The notes beneath the pieces were generated by a model, which saw nothing but the letters and a program-made list of their open reading frames with translations, was not told the origin of the DNA and searched no databases. From Cyathus striatus (Eukaryota > Basidiomycota > Agaricomycetes > Agaricales > Nidulariaceae): a stretch of 64,000 bases of DNA. The stretch is from the NCBI GenBank assembly GCA_025738555.1, contig JAOVFP010000009.1, positions 372,001 through 436,000 on the forward strand. The letters are read 5' to 3'. This document shows, one piece after another, positions 33,740-46,278 of the stretch; position 1 is the first letter of the stretch, and every line of letters starts with the position of its first letter. The position numbers were made by a program, and so were the translations under genes.

Positions 33740-34360
33740 GTTTGGACGTTCCTTGACACACCTGATATAAAGTAACATTTTTATTACCTACCACGTTATG
33801 CACCTCGAAAATAAGTTGGTATATGTAATCTACAGCATATTAATAGTATATTTGCCAAATTTTAGGGTAGAATTATATGTTGAAATAATTGTAAGATGAG
33901 GATTAGAGGAGAACACTACAGTCAAAAACCCACAATTATTCACACCCGCAAGTTTGGGTGGGACCAAGAGCGTGTGACTTGCATGTGTCACTCTCTGGAA
34001 CCATCAAATATACCACTTTCTCGCTATTTCATTTTTAAACATCACATTTTTGTCATAATCAGGAAAAATGTTGGGAAAAATGTTTGCACTTACTATATAA
34101 GTATACATAAAAACTTGTAAGATACTACCTTGGCTAGAGAACTCAAAAATTTGGCTGTAAAAATGTATCAAGATGAGATTTTTGCCATACTTCGGAGTAA
34201 TCCTTATTTATCTTTCCCTCTAGTGAACATAACTTTATCAATTTTTTTTGTAGATGAGGAAATAAGTAATAGAATACATATGTAGATTTTTTAAGTGGTA
34301 GAGCGAAAGGACGAGGCAGGAGAATGAAAAGAGCGAAGGTGTGTCAAGGAACTTCCAAAC
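33740..34360. mobile_element. MITE-like element with 24-bp terminal inverted repeats
   Basis: Left end 33740-33763 (GTTTGGACGTTCCTTGACAC then ACCT) matches the reverse complement of 34337-34360 with one mismatch. Total length 621 bp, AT-rich and without coding capacity. No convincing target-site duplication was found next to the ends. It lies between the chimeric tail duplicate and the 3' end of copy B. Confidence 0.6.
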
Positions 34361-34597
34361 ATTTTATTTACGTAAAATAAACAGTTTTTTTGACAGGATG
34401 ACCTGCTTTCATGAAACAAAGATACCTGAAGAGATCAATCCAAGTAACCCTTGCAAGATGTGTAAAAGATTGCTAACAGTTCTCTGAAGATCTGTCGGTA
34501 AACCTGATTAAGATTCTCTATGCTCCGGTGTCTTAAGCTAGGCTAGTATTCATACGGATATGGATGAATCTGGTGGTAAGTAATCAACGTCGTGACA

Positions 34598-37500
34598 TCA
34601 TTTCCGTACGTTCAGCGACTTGCTATCGAGCTGGAGATCGATATTTTCTATATCTTTAGCAGATACCACAACTTCCCACTGTCTGTAGTCATCAGATGAA
34701 GGGGAGGAAAACCTTGAATCTACTATAGGATCAGAGCTCTCTTTTTCTTCATGATCCTGAGCAACGTATGTCGAATCCATAAACCAGTCGACCCTTGAGG
34801 TAATATTCGGAGTAGATGCATGGTCATCGCGGTAGATAGAACTTGCCCATGCACTTGTATCGGACCTTGTCCGTCGTAATTCACGTCTGATTGCAGCAGA
34901 AACGGAGGGCTCAGTCCTTCGACGCTTTGGACTAGGAATGGCTGCAAGGAAAACATGAGTGAGCGGACATCTAATCCATGGAAATTCTAACCATTATGTA
35001 TGTCAAGCTCCTTTCGTTTCCCAAGTACCAATTCCGTCGAGGGTGTTTCAAGTCCTTGTTCATGATTCTTATCTACGCTACCCATGAGACATCCTGCTGC
35101 TTGAGAAGCATCTGTGATGTTCCCGTTGTAGCTTATACCATGTTGAATCGGTAAATCCTCCGGTTGTTGGGCTGTTACAGAATGTTGAGAATCAGTTGCC
35201 ATAGACATCACCTAAAGATATCGTTAAACGATAGGCGGTGAAGAGCGAATTTTCTTACGTGGATTTGAGAACCACTTTCAAAAATGAACGTATCTGTTTG
35301 GCTTCTACTGCAGCAGTCAGCCCAAGCTTTAAGGAGAACATGTATTTCTTGAGGACAATCTCTAGCAATTTCTTCGTTCCCTTGACATTTCATTTTCCAA
35401 TAATTCTCGAAAGCCGTTGGACCCACCCCGGGCGGAGGTATTCTGCAGAACACTGACATGAAAAACGGTGATAAAGTATTCATGAGTTCAACTGAAGACT
35501 CCATCGTCGAAAGAATTGCCAGGGGGTTACAGTAAATGGTTTGGACCTGGGTGGTTTATTAATCGATGATAGACATTTCTCTCAAGGCCCAGTAACCCAC
35601 CACAGTGTTATAATCATCATCTGTGAGGACATGTCTTTCATCCTTTAGCCATATACACAGCCCATCCTGAAGTAACCCCAACAGCCGGACTAATGCTTTT
35701 GGGGGACATCGGAAAAGAAAATCTCCTAACAGTTGTATCAAAGTCTTGGCTGTGACCAATTCTTGCTCTGTCCCATACAAAGCCTGCATCGTCTGTCTTA
35801 CGATGTCGAAGAATCGAGTAAGGAAACCTCCGGGCTGCTCTGTGGTAATCTCCGATAAGATAATAATGACGACTTCGGACACTTTCCAAAAGCTGAGAAT
35901 ATGAATGAGAAACCACATCTAATACATTGCAGAATTTGTGTGGACTTACCAGTCTAGTTTCTCCTCGCTAAATCTTTCGGCGAGCATCTCAATAAAACTG
36001 TTCTTGTTCATATCTGCACTGTCGATGAACTTCGTAAATATGCTTCTCCAAATATCAATTTCGAAGTCGGTTAATGTCCAGGTGCTTTAACATAATTTTA
36101 GAGATGAAACAGATCACTGAAAGTAGGTGTTCATACCCGAACGGAACAACAAGGAATGAGATAACATCTTCCAGATTGCACGGTGCACTCTTCAAAAGGG
36201 AATTACGACCAAATATTGCCCATAATTCGCGAGCAGCGTCAAGTTCTTGTTTACGTTGCTTTTTGACGTGCAATATGTGAGGTATGGTTGGGATGTCCTC
36301 TGTTACTAATTCAGAACACAGTAAACTCCACCTATTTCTAATCTCTTCGTTCGAGAGGTTGAACTCTTGCTCCAATATTTTGACGAGAATTAGTTCGGCA
36401 TGAGTTGATAAAGAGCATGGTTTAAACACATTGCACATTTCAAGCCAAAGATTCCTCATGAAACTGAGCGACACGATTTCGATCTTCGCTGATTCGCCAT
36501 GAATGGCGAATTCAGCAATAATTGAGGCTACTCGTACAGAAAATTTGAAACTAGCTGCGGGTTCCGTGGTCTGCTGACCCAAGTATGAATGTAGTGATAA
36601 AAGGGCTCTCCAGATGGTAAAAACATCTTCCTGTAGTGTGTAAGCAAAGAAGATAGCTTATGACAAATTTTGCTTACGGGAATAGCAAGCTCCGACTCCA
36701 TTAAAGCCTTCTGGGTAGAACACTTCCATATGTTAATAATGTCGTCCAAATGATACACGATTTCATTCTGTGTAAGGGGTCGGATATCAGGTAGATGAGT
36801 ACAACCAAGAGATTTCACTGTGTCTGTCATATCATCTGTAGGTCGTCTAGGTTTCAGCAATGAACCATCAATTAAAGCAAGGGGAAAGAGACGTCGGTTG
36901 TCTGCAAGCTTGTCCATCTGCTTAGGTCCCCTTATAATTTGGTTTAGCAAGGCCAGTCCTTCGAATGTTGCTAAATGGTCATGGTTTGTTATCATGGTAC
37001 TTGGTATTCCCAGTAATAGTGATATATCTGAAGCAGTCCGAGCGGGGTCCACGTCGGAAGGAGTACAGGTTGACAGTACTGATGCGAGAGTTGCGCCACA
37101 TCCGCGAGTGAGTTCTTGTCGAACAACATTGAAAGCTTTTCTACGGATGTCTTCGAGTTTCGCATCACTAGAGTTCCTAGGTATACGCGAGAATGCCCAA
37201 ATCAAACATTTCCATAGCAGTGAATGTTCGGTTCTTGCAGCGTCTCTTTTGTTTTGCCGTAGTCGTGATAAAGCATTGAGAACGAGCTTCAGGGACTTTG
37301 GATGTAAAAACAAGAGGTAATCAGACAGAATAATTATGGAAGCTACCACAGCTACAATCCAGCGCGGACCTTTGCCTTTATCATCGGAAATGGCGTTAGA
37401 CAATATTGTGGGCAGGCAGTTCGGCTTATGGGCGAGAACTTTAGAGACCTGTCCCTCTATATACATGCGTATGGACTCTGCAAATGTTTCAAACACTGGA

Positions 37501-38446
37501 GTAACTGGAAGCTGTAGTTTTGCAGCGGCGAAGCTGCATAAAGCATCTGCTGCGTCCAGTCGGAGCTCGAAGGAACTCGAAGAAAGAAAGGCTAAGGTGG
37601 GCTCAAGGAAGCATGCGAGAATATCAACGAACCCCCGAGGATGCCGTCTCAACAGCTGACAGATGCTCTAAGTATGATGAGTAAGATCAGGTCCGTATAA
37701 AACTGTTCGCCTCACCCTTAGACTATCGGCGGAAGCTCGCGAAAGACGATCATCATTATCCATACTCATCTGTAAGATACCCTTGATGTCTTCTATCTTG
37801 TTGAACAGTATCTCAAACGGAAGTTGTTGAGTTTGTATAATCCAAAATACAAGGCTTCGAGTTTTGGCATGGCTCGGGGTAGGAAGATTCTGACATTTGA
37901 GAAGTGCGAGTACTAGATTAAAGAGAGTTTTGATATCTTCGCCTGATAAAGGTGTAAGGTAGAGAAGATGCTATAATAGTCAACAGGCATACCGGGAAAT
38001 AATGAATGAAGAGGCGGAAAAGCAAAAACAGAGGCAATGACTTGCAGGGCATGATGGCATACATTAGCAATATCTTTGCTGTCTTGCAGGCCTTCTGGAA
38101 GAACGTCGATCTCGCTCAAGGTATGTATAACCGTCCAATCGCTTTGAAATTGATGAAGTGGAATAACGGTTGCGCGCTGAATGTCGCGGCTTAAACATTT
38201 ATGTAAATCCCGGGAGTGTGCTTGTAGAGTTTCCAAGGCAGGTTGAGGTGTGACTGGTACCTCTAGCAGGGTCTTGGCGAGCACGCGTATTCTTGTAGAA
38301 AGCACCGCGTAGGCTTCAACAACATCATGTAATGTAACATGTTCATCTTGTGGATCTTCAAGTGATTCTAACAATGTTTCGATTGGAGATGAGAAAAATG
38401 TTCGAGAATCAAGCGGAGTCGATTCGGATAGTATCACCCCCTCCAT
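34598..38446 (-). CDS. Rif1-like protein (copy B, diverged, inverted)
   Basis: Multi-exon gene aligned exon by exon with copy A. Shared blocks include LPTPSHAKTRSLVFWIIQTQ (A: LPTPNARKTCALSIWLIQAQ), LRLDAADALCSFAAAK, GPRWIVAVVASIIILSDYLL, LKALVRLLGLLQDGLCIWL-like helices near 35.6-35.7 kb (A: FEMLEEGLCLWL) and TLHDVVEAYAVLSTRIRV (A: TLRELIEGYNILAARIRS). The C-terminal tail has a basic patch (PRPKRRRTEP, IRRELRRTRS) and the end DIENIDLQLDSKSLNVRK; stop at 34598. The start at 38446 (MEGVILSEST) is provisional. In this model the N terminus lacks the RSILKK element and Pro-rich patch of copy A, so PP1 docking may be lost or lie in an unplaced first exon. Amino-acid divergence from A is high, so the duplication is old. 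Confidence 0.65.
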
Positions 38447-39743
38447 GCTTTCCTTGCGTAGGGAAGAAAGGTAGTAGAAAAGTTCAAATAGTATTATGAA
38501 GACTAGTTACGGCCAGCAACTGGTGTGCATTAACGTGGTGCGCTTCAGAAGGCTCGAGACTAGGAGCAGGTTAGATTCAGAGCCTAGAAAATAAAACAAG
38601 TAAGAAAAGCAAAAGATTGCGGCAATTTGGGACAACCAACCCAAATAAGAAGCAACACAGATATGAGTCTGACTTGGAGTAGTAGATACGATACCGGATC
38701 GCTGTCCAGTTCATGATGCAGAGAGAAACAGTGAACGTGACCGAACACACAAGAGCATAGCTTAGCCGCGGCGCGTTGTCCGTGTTGGTACTGACACGTG
38801 ATCAAAGCATAGCGCGTAATACGTAATAAGATGTTGTTCTTGACTTGTTCGGTTGTGCTCGGGACTCAGTACGTACTTACCAGGAGCTTACTATATGAGA
38901 CTGGCCAACCTTCATGCTGAATTTGGATTGAATAATAAGCTCCTGAACAACTCCTGAATCCACAAATGACCGTATTTATATTTAACTCTTTTCTTGAATC
39001 ATTTTGTGTTTTCGAATGGTGAGTTACTTTGGAGTTACTTATTCGCATTGGACAAAGCTGGATGATTACAGTAATAGCTGATTGAAACTGTACATAGATA
39101 ACTAACTTTCAAAATTCAGCAACCCGACATTGCCACTGAGCAGCACCATCGCTGGATTAAACTCCCAGTGAAGTCATGATGGAAATCCGACTCATGCGGT
39201 TTATAATTTATTTAACGGTAAAGCACGTACCGATCCGACACCCTCGCAGTACAAGCCCGTCGGAAGTTCAATTTCTTCAGGTAAAATGGAGTTACATATA
39301 TATATAGTGTTAGTGCCGAATAGTAAGTTGTAACACGCAAATGCTAACGCCCTTACCACATGAACCTGCTAAGTAACTTGCTTATTTACTCTTTATTATT
39401 GACGATGTTGGCGCCCCAACGTTTTCTACGCTCACCATTTATATTTACACCTGATTTTAAACTGAAAATTCAAAGCTTAACCAGATACTATTTCTAGCTT
39501 GCAAGAGTATCGACGGCCGATATATAAATACATTCGCCAGGAGAGGCGGACAGCCGACCCGGCCTTGGTAAAGGCTATCTTTAGCGCTTACGAATCGGGG
39601 AATGGTTCCCAGCGGCACCTTTTCGTTCCCCCACGTTGAGGGACAGTACATAAAGGGCTGATGGTGCAATGCAGTCCTTCCTCATCGTCCTCAGTAGGGT
39701 TCCATTTCTCGGCTAAATTTTTGTTCCGTCATTCGTACAAGTG
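38447..39743. other. Divergent intergenic interval (copy B / MFS promoters)
   Basis: About 1.3 kb with no gene recognised. An open stretch near 38510-38585 on the minus strand reads SSLLKR-like text that could belong to a first exon of copy B, but it does not join in phase. Confidence 0.4.
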
Positions 39744-41656
39744 ATGGCGAGCTCAGAGACGCCGAGCGCTACTCCGACAGTAGCAGAGGAGCGAACGCTA
39801 GATTCGGCGGCGCCCACTAATAGTAAGGAACATGGGAAGGATCAATCGTTCGACGATAAGGCGGGTGTAATGAGGCAACGCACGAAAGATTTTGGAATCA
39901 TACCTATTCCAGCACATCTACGCCATGACGAGGCGCGCCCTTTTCACTTCGGAACTGTTCTCAATATTGCATTCGGATTTGCAAGTACTTTCAGTAAGCA
40001 ACTCGTAAAATACACTCCACCCTTATTCCCCCTAACTGTTGCCCTAATAGCGGTGGCAAACTTATATTACTGCCAACCTCTTCTGAGTGCGTTACTTGCT
40101 GCATTTTCCATTGCTGAAGTCCGTTAACGATCCTTCTAGTTCAACTTTCAAAGTCATTCAACGTATCTTTTGATGAGGTATCTCGGATACCAACCCTGGT
40201 GCAAGCTGGGTACGTGTAGACGCTAACTCTGAGATGTTGGGGCTGATAAGAATATAGATATGCTACGGGACTTCTGCTTATATCACCTCTCGGCGATCTA
40301 GTTCGTCGGCGACAACTAATCCTTACGGTAGTTGCACTGGCAGCATCTCTCACGATTGGACTGTCGATCACTTCATCACTTGTCGTGTTTGAAGTACTTT
40401 CTTTCCTTGTGGGAGTCTTTACTGTAACCCCCCAGATTTTAGTTCCTCTAGCAGCAGACCTTGCACCTCCACAACGCAGAGCATCTGCAATATCAGTGGT
40501 TCTTTCCGGGTTGCTCTTCGGTATTCTTATTGCACGAGTCCTTGCTGGTATAATAGCAGAATTTACGACATGGAGAGTGGTGTACTACTTCGCTATTGGT
40601 GTCCAGTTCGTTGTCCTTATCGGATGCTACTGGATGTTACCAGATTATCCCTCCAAAAACGTTGGTTTAAGCTACTGGCATATCCTGTATACTATGGCCA
40701 AATTTGCAGTTACTGAGCCTATTTTGATTCAGGCATGCCTGATCAATATGGGGTCGAGCGCGTGCTTCAGTAACTTCTGGGTTACCCTGACATTCTTACT
40801 GGGTGCCTCACCCTACAACTATTCTACGTGAGTTTCCCGAATTGTCAGAATCTGTCTTGACGGATTAGCTAACCTGTCGAATCAAAGTCTCGTAATAGGG
40901 CTCTTTGGGCTTGTTGGCATGGCAGGAGTTGCCCTTGGACCCTTTGTAGGGAAAGCCATCGACCGCCTTGTGCCATGGTATGCATCGCTGTTCGCCGTCT
41001 CGATGCTTACCGTTTTCCAAGCTATTCACACTGGAGCGGGCGGCGTAAACGTAGCAGCTGTGATTGTAGCCACATTTGGCTTGGATATTTTCAGACAAAT
41101 GCTACAAGTCTCCCTGACCACTGCTATCTTTAGGTGGGATTGTTACTTGGTTGATAATAATAGAGCGTTTTCTTATGCATGCTTGTTTACAGCATTTCTC
41201 TTGAGGCTAGAGCGCGATTGAATGCTGTTTCGATTCTTTCAGTATGTACTTAACTGTGCTTTTATATGCACTGTGATAATAATCTCCCTATCCTAGATTT
41301 TTATTGGTCAAGTGATGGGCACTTCAGTTGGAACGAAGATCTTCAATAAGTTTGGATGGAGAGCAGCAGCATCATTTTCCATGGGTCTTTATGGCTTTCA
41401 ACTGTGCATGCTCCTCGTTCGTGGACCTCACTGCAACAGATTTACGTGGGTTGGATATGAAGGCGGATTCGAAGCCAGAAGGAGTGTTATTGACGAGAAG
41501 AAGCGAATGACTGATACTAGAACTGCAGAATCCAACTCTACAGAAGGGGACACTATTGCATCTGAGAATCACGCTCAGGATCCTGAAAAAGGTATTAAAG
41601 ACTCACATGAGCGCGAACCGTCTTCATCTGGGACTGATGAAAAAGTGGGGGCCTAA
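39744..41656 (+). CDS. Major facilitator superfamily transporter
   Basis: Seven exons (39744-39993, 40051-40086, 40140-40209, 40258-40827, 40888-41133, 41193-41241, 41297-41656) give 526 aa with consistent phase. The N terminus is a ~70-residue cytosolic Ser/Thr-rich segment, followed by about 11-12 hydrophobic segments. Typical MFS text: TVANLYYCQPLLIQLSKSF, DEVSRIPTLVQAGYATGLLL, then the loop 2-3 motif SPLGDLVRRRQLIL, and GLLFGILIARVLAGIIAEF (motif C-like). Cytosolic C terminus is acidic and Ser-rich. The YYCQPLL / PLGD.VRRR type is the general-substrate, drug/H+ antiporter-like group; the substrate cannot be read from sequence. Exon 2 is only 36 nt. The ATG at 39744 was preferred to the preceding GTG. 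Confidence 0.9.
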
Positions 41657-42543
41657 TCGTTGAAGGTGACCTCCGACATACGTTGACATTAGTTTACATT
41701 ATGTTTTATGCACGATATTTGTAATCATAGACTTGGATAATAATTCAAATAGATGGAAGACTGGGAGGCGGAGAATTCTGTTGCTTAAACAAGGAGTATA
41801 AATTAAATAAGTAATCTATAACTTACCTTGCAAGATGTAAACATATTACTGGTGAGTACTTACTGTATGAAGTGTGATATGAAAAAGTGATGCACTCGAC
41901 GACCTCCAGCTGAAACGATATTGCTGTCGTCGAATGGTGCTCACCCCTTCTCCACTAGTACAGTCGTGCGTGACTCACCTTCATTCCTTTATCGCGAAAG
42001 TGACCTATGTGATTTCTTACAGCTACTTCTGAATCTAATTTCATGATTCCATGGTGACCCAAGGTGCACATTGCATGTTAGATGAGCTCGATCATATTGC
42101 CCCCAATCCAAAAACTATGCTGTCCAATAATATCCAAACACTTCATTTTGCACCCTACACTCCCATTCAATTGCTTCAAATCCCAGTCACGTCTTGCTCC
42201 TCTTTACGAGACTGAGGATCTCGAGAAAGACGCTGCAAAGAAATCTTACTGACACCCACACTCACGCTCTTGACTAAAAGGTTGCTTCTCACCGGCGATG
42301 TTCGATGTTTGTTCGAAATTCTAAGAGGGCTACTGCTGTTTCAATCGCACTTCCCACAGCCGACGAAACCCCCCTCAATGACCCGCCTCCGTAATCCCCA
42401 CCCATATCCTAACAGCGTTACTATGTAACTACTAACCGTAGATTGGAAATTTACGCTCAGCATTCGTATACCACGACCAATTGCTTTCATCACCTCGTGT
42501 ATAGCCTGAAAAAAGTAATCAAATACAATAAATAAAAATGTAA
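41657..42543. other. Convergent 3' intergenic interval
   Basis: About 890 bases between the stops of the MFS gene (+) and valyl-tRNA synthetase (-). No gene or repeat seen. Confidence 0.5.
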
Positions 42544-45500
42544 CTATTTCAACTTTGAAAACATATCCCGAGACAATTCCAAAGTAGCAATTTCAGCTTC
42601 CAAAGTTTTCCGCTAACAAAATACACGTTAGGCACGAACTGCCTGCTCAATAAAGGAAAACACACCTTATCCGCATTAGCTTGACGCACATTATCAGGAA
42701 CGGTAGTCTCGTAATCAGGCTGGGACTCCACTTTCGCGACCTTGGAAAGATTGAGGCGCGCAAGATCAAGCTTCTTGTCGCACTTTCCGATTTCAACGTC
42801 GAGATCTACCAGACCCTGTTTCGAATATCAATACGCAATAGCTGGAGCAAAAACATGAAGGAACGTACCCTGACAAGAGTATGAACGACGATAGACGACG
42901 TGACAACTCCACTTCCACATCCTGCAGGGATCTCACTGTTGTCACGAACAACAATGGCGCTCTTGCATCCCTTCGTGAGCGTCACGATCGTCGGTAGCTG
43001 TGCCATGAAAAGAGCAGCATCGTCGTCGGATTGGACCTGAATGAAGACTAGAATGGAAATTAGCACCGAAAATCCGGGGGGGTAAAAAAAAAGGCTTACA
43101 CTGAATTTCGCTCTGGAGATTATAGGAAGCGGCAAGCGATCTCCCAGCTTTCAGCACAGTAAACACAAGATCAAATTTCTTATCCGCATCCTTGAACTCA
43201 AAGTCGACATCCTATAAAACAATTAGAAAAGGTAAAAGGCATCGGACGATATACGCACGGCAACAGGGTATGATGAGACCATAATAGACGGCGTAGGATC
43301 ATTGGGACGACGAGGCAAGCGTTGCCACAGCTCCTCGGTGACGAACGGCATAAACGGATGAAGGAGGCGAAGACCATAGTCAAGGCAGGTGTAAAGCGTC
43401 TGCTGCGCAGACTTCTTGGCAGCATCCGGAGAAGACTCCTCGGTCATGGGCTTCATGGCTTCAATATAGACATCGCAGAGCTCGTACAGCCAAAAGTTGT
43501 ACGCAGCATTAGTGGCGGCCATGAAATTGCGCTCCGCGAGTTGCAAGTTGATCTCGGTAGCGGCGACATTGAGCTTGTGGAAGATCCACTGCTCAACGAG
43601 GCTCTCATTCCCAGTGGGCTGCGAGAACTCGTTAGTGAAGCTCAAAAAAAGACGATATATCATACCTTGGCAACCGGTTCCGGGACAAAGGTCTCATCAA
43701 GCTTGAGCATCGCGAACTTCGTAGCGTTGAATATCTTATTGCAGAACTTGCGATACCCTTCAACGCGCAAAATCTCCAAGTTGATATCGCGTCCGCCACC
43801 AGAATAAGCGCAAAGCGCGAACCGCAACGCGTCCGTACCGCACTGCGGAATACCCTTTGGAAAGTCCTTCTTCTGCCCCGCCTTGGCCTTGATAATCTCC
43901 TTCTCGTCCAAGTTTCCTTCGTGAAGCTTCTGATGCAACTCCTCGAGCGAAAGACCCTGGATAACGTCGATAGGATCGATAACGTTTCCGAGGGACTTGC
44001 TCATCTTGCGTCCGTGGGCATCCCGAATCATCGCGTGGCACAAGACTTCGTTGAACGGGACCTCACCGGTGAGTTTAATACCTAGCATGACCATCCGCGC
44101 TACCCAGAAGAATAAAATATCCCAACCTGTCTCGAGAACGGATGACGGGTAGAACGTTTGCAGATCCAGTGAGTTTTCGGGCCATCCAAGGATTGAGAAG
44201 GGCCAGAGACCGGAAGAGAACCATGTATCGAGGACGTCCTCATCCTGCTCGAGAACGAAAGGTGCGCCAGCAGCCAAGACCTTGGCGCGCTCAGTCGCCT
44301 CTTCCAACGTGCGACCTACAACCCAGTTCTTGCCATCCTTAGACTATACGAACGTCAGCCAGATCCACCCAAAGAACGAAAGTACGACATACATCATGCT
44401 CCTTGCCCTCAATACGGACAAAGTACGCGGGACAGCGGTGTCCCCACCAAAGCTGGCGCGAAATACACCAGTCCTGGATACCCTCAAGCCATCGGTACCA
44501 GTCGTTCTCCGACTGCTTTGGCGAGATCAAGAGTTCGCCGGCTTTCGTGCGCTACGAAGGCGTAAGCATGCATGCAGCATTAATGAAGCTTACCTACCTT
44601 AATCGCTTCCTCGGCAAGAGGCTTGCAGTTCACCCACCACTGAGGCTTGAGAACGGGCTCAATAACGTCACCGGACTTGTTGCAAATAGGAATCTGCATG
44701 GGATTGTCCTTGATCTCGACAAAGAGGCCAAGTTCCTTCAGCTTGTTGACGACCTCCACGCGCGCATGGAAGCGCTTCATGCCCTGTCAAAGTCATTAGC
44801 ACCAAGAACAACGTTCCATAAACCTACTTACCTTGAAGATATCGCCAGCGTTCGCATTCAGAGTTCCGTCGTCGTTCAAGATATTGACGAAGTCGAGATT
44901 ATGTCTCACCCCTACTTCATAATCATTGGGATCGTGAGCGGGGGTAATCTTGACGGCACCGGTCCCAAATTCCATATCGACCGCGATGGAATCGGTAATA
45001 ATGGGGAGGCGACGGTCCAGGAAGGGGTGTTTTGCGAATTTGCCGTGGAGGTGTGTGTAGCGGGGATCGTCGGGGTGGACGGCGATGGCGGTATCACCGA
45101 GCATCGTTTCAGGACGGGTAGTAGCGATGACAATCTTTTCGTCTATGAAATGTAAGTAGAGGAAAATTTAAAAGAAATAAAAAACAAACCGGAACCGTCG
45201 ATGGGGTACGCAAAACTGGTGATGACACCAAACTCGAATCTTTCCTTGACGTCGTAGCCAGGTACGTTTAAGAGCGTGCGTCCGTTGAGCTGCTTCTGGT
45301 CGACCTCGAGGTTGGATAGGGTGGTATTGAGCTTGACACACCAGTTGACAAGCCTGTTGGCACGGTAAAGCACGCCGTCTTCATGAAGGCGGCAGAACGT
45401 CTCAATGACGGCCTTGGATAGCTTCTCATCCATGGTAAAGGCGACGCGACTCCAGTCGTAGGAGCCACCTAGCCTATAAAGCTGGTTCGTAATCCTCGAC

Positions 45501-46278
45501 TGGTAGCTAAACGCATAATTAGAATACAAGCGTGTAATCGAAATCGTACTCACTCATTCTTCCAATCCATAACTACGTCCAAAAACTTTTCACGACCCAA
45601 ATCATGCCTCGTCTTTCCCTCCGCCTTGTATAAACGCTTCTCGACGACGCTCTGGGTGGAAATGCCGGCGTGGTCGAAGCCGGGGACGAAAAGGGTGGTT
45701 TTGCCGAGCATGCGATTCCATCGAATAAGGCCGTCCTGGATGGCGGTGGTGAGTGCGTGGCCAATGTGGAGGGATCCAGTAACGTTCGGAGGGGGCGCGG
45801 GGATAACGAAGAGACCTTCCGGCTTGGGCTTTCCATCGGGTGTGAGCTGGGGCTTGAAGAAGCCTTGCTGGAGCCACCAGTCGTACCACGCAGATTCTAC
45901 AGCAGCAGGGTTGTATCCCGCAGGCATAGGCCCAGACAGGTCTGCTATGTATAAGTACGGACGCGCGATAACGAAATGATAAAGCATGCACCCTTTTTGT
46001 CCCCCTTGGGAGTGGTATTGACGAAGGGGGGCTCCTCATCATCCTTTTTCTTGTCGGCCTTGGCCTTCTTGTCAGAGGCGGGCGCAGCGGGGGCCTTTGC
46101 CTGTTTTGCAGCGAGTTTGGCCTCCTTCTCGAGGCGCTTTGCCTCTTTCTTTGCTGGAGAGAGCGTATGTCAGATGGGAGAGGAGAGGAGAGGAGAGAGC
46201 AGAAAGTGGACCTGCGCTCTTGGAGTTTGGGACGGGGGTGTCGGCTGGGCCTGGGACAGAGGTGGTTGGGTCAGCCAT
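42544..46278 (-). CDS. VAS1: Valyl-tRNA synthetase
   Basis: About a dozen exons cover a full-length class I synthetase that charges tRNA-Val. Start [15 protein letters not shown], then a Lys/Ala-rich extension ([20 protein letters not shown]) and [20 protein letters not shown]. The HIGH signature is GSLHIGHAL (about 45.75-45.78 kb). The editing domain includes [19 protein letters not shown] and [19 protein letters not shown]. Next come [20 protein letters not shown], then [17 protein letters not shown]. The KMSKS signature is [10 protein letters not shown] (about 43.99-44.01 kb). The anticodon-binding region has [18 protein letters not shown]-terminal coiled coil typical of ValRS ends [11 protein letters not shown]. 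The N terminus is Pro/Ser rich with no obvious mitochondrial presequence; in yeasts one gene often serves both compartments through alternative starts, which cannot be judged here. Confidence 0.97.

Noticed and set aside
44403..45155. 250-codon plus-strand frame
   Set aside because: Antisense shadow of the valyl-tRNA synthetase editing domain.
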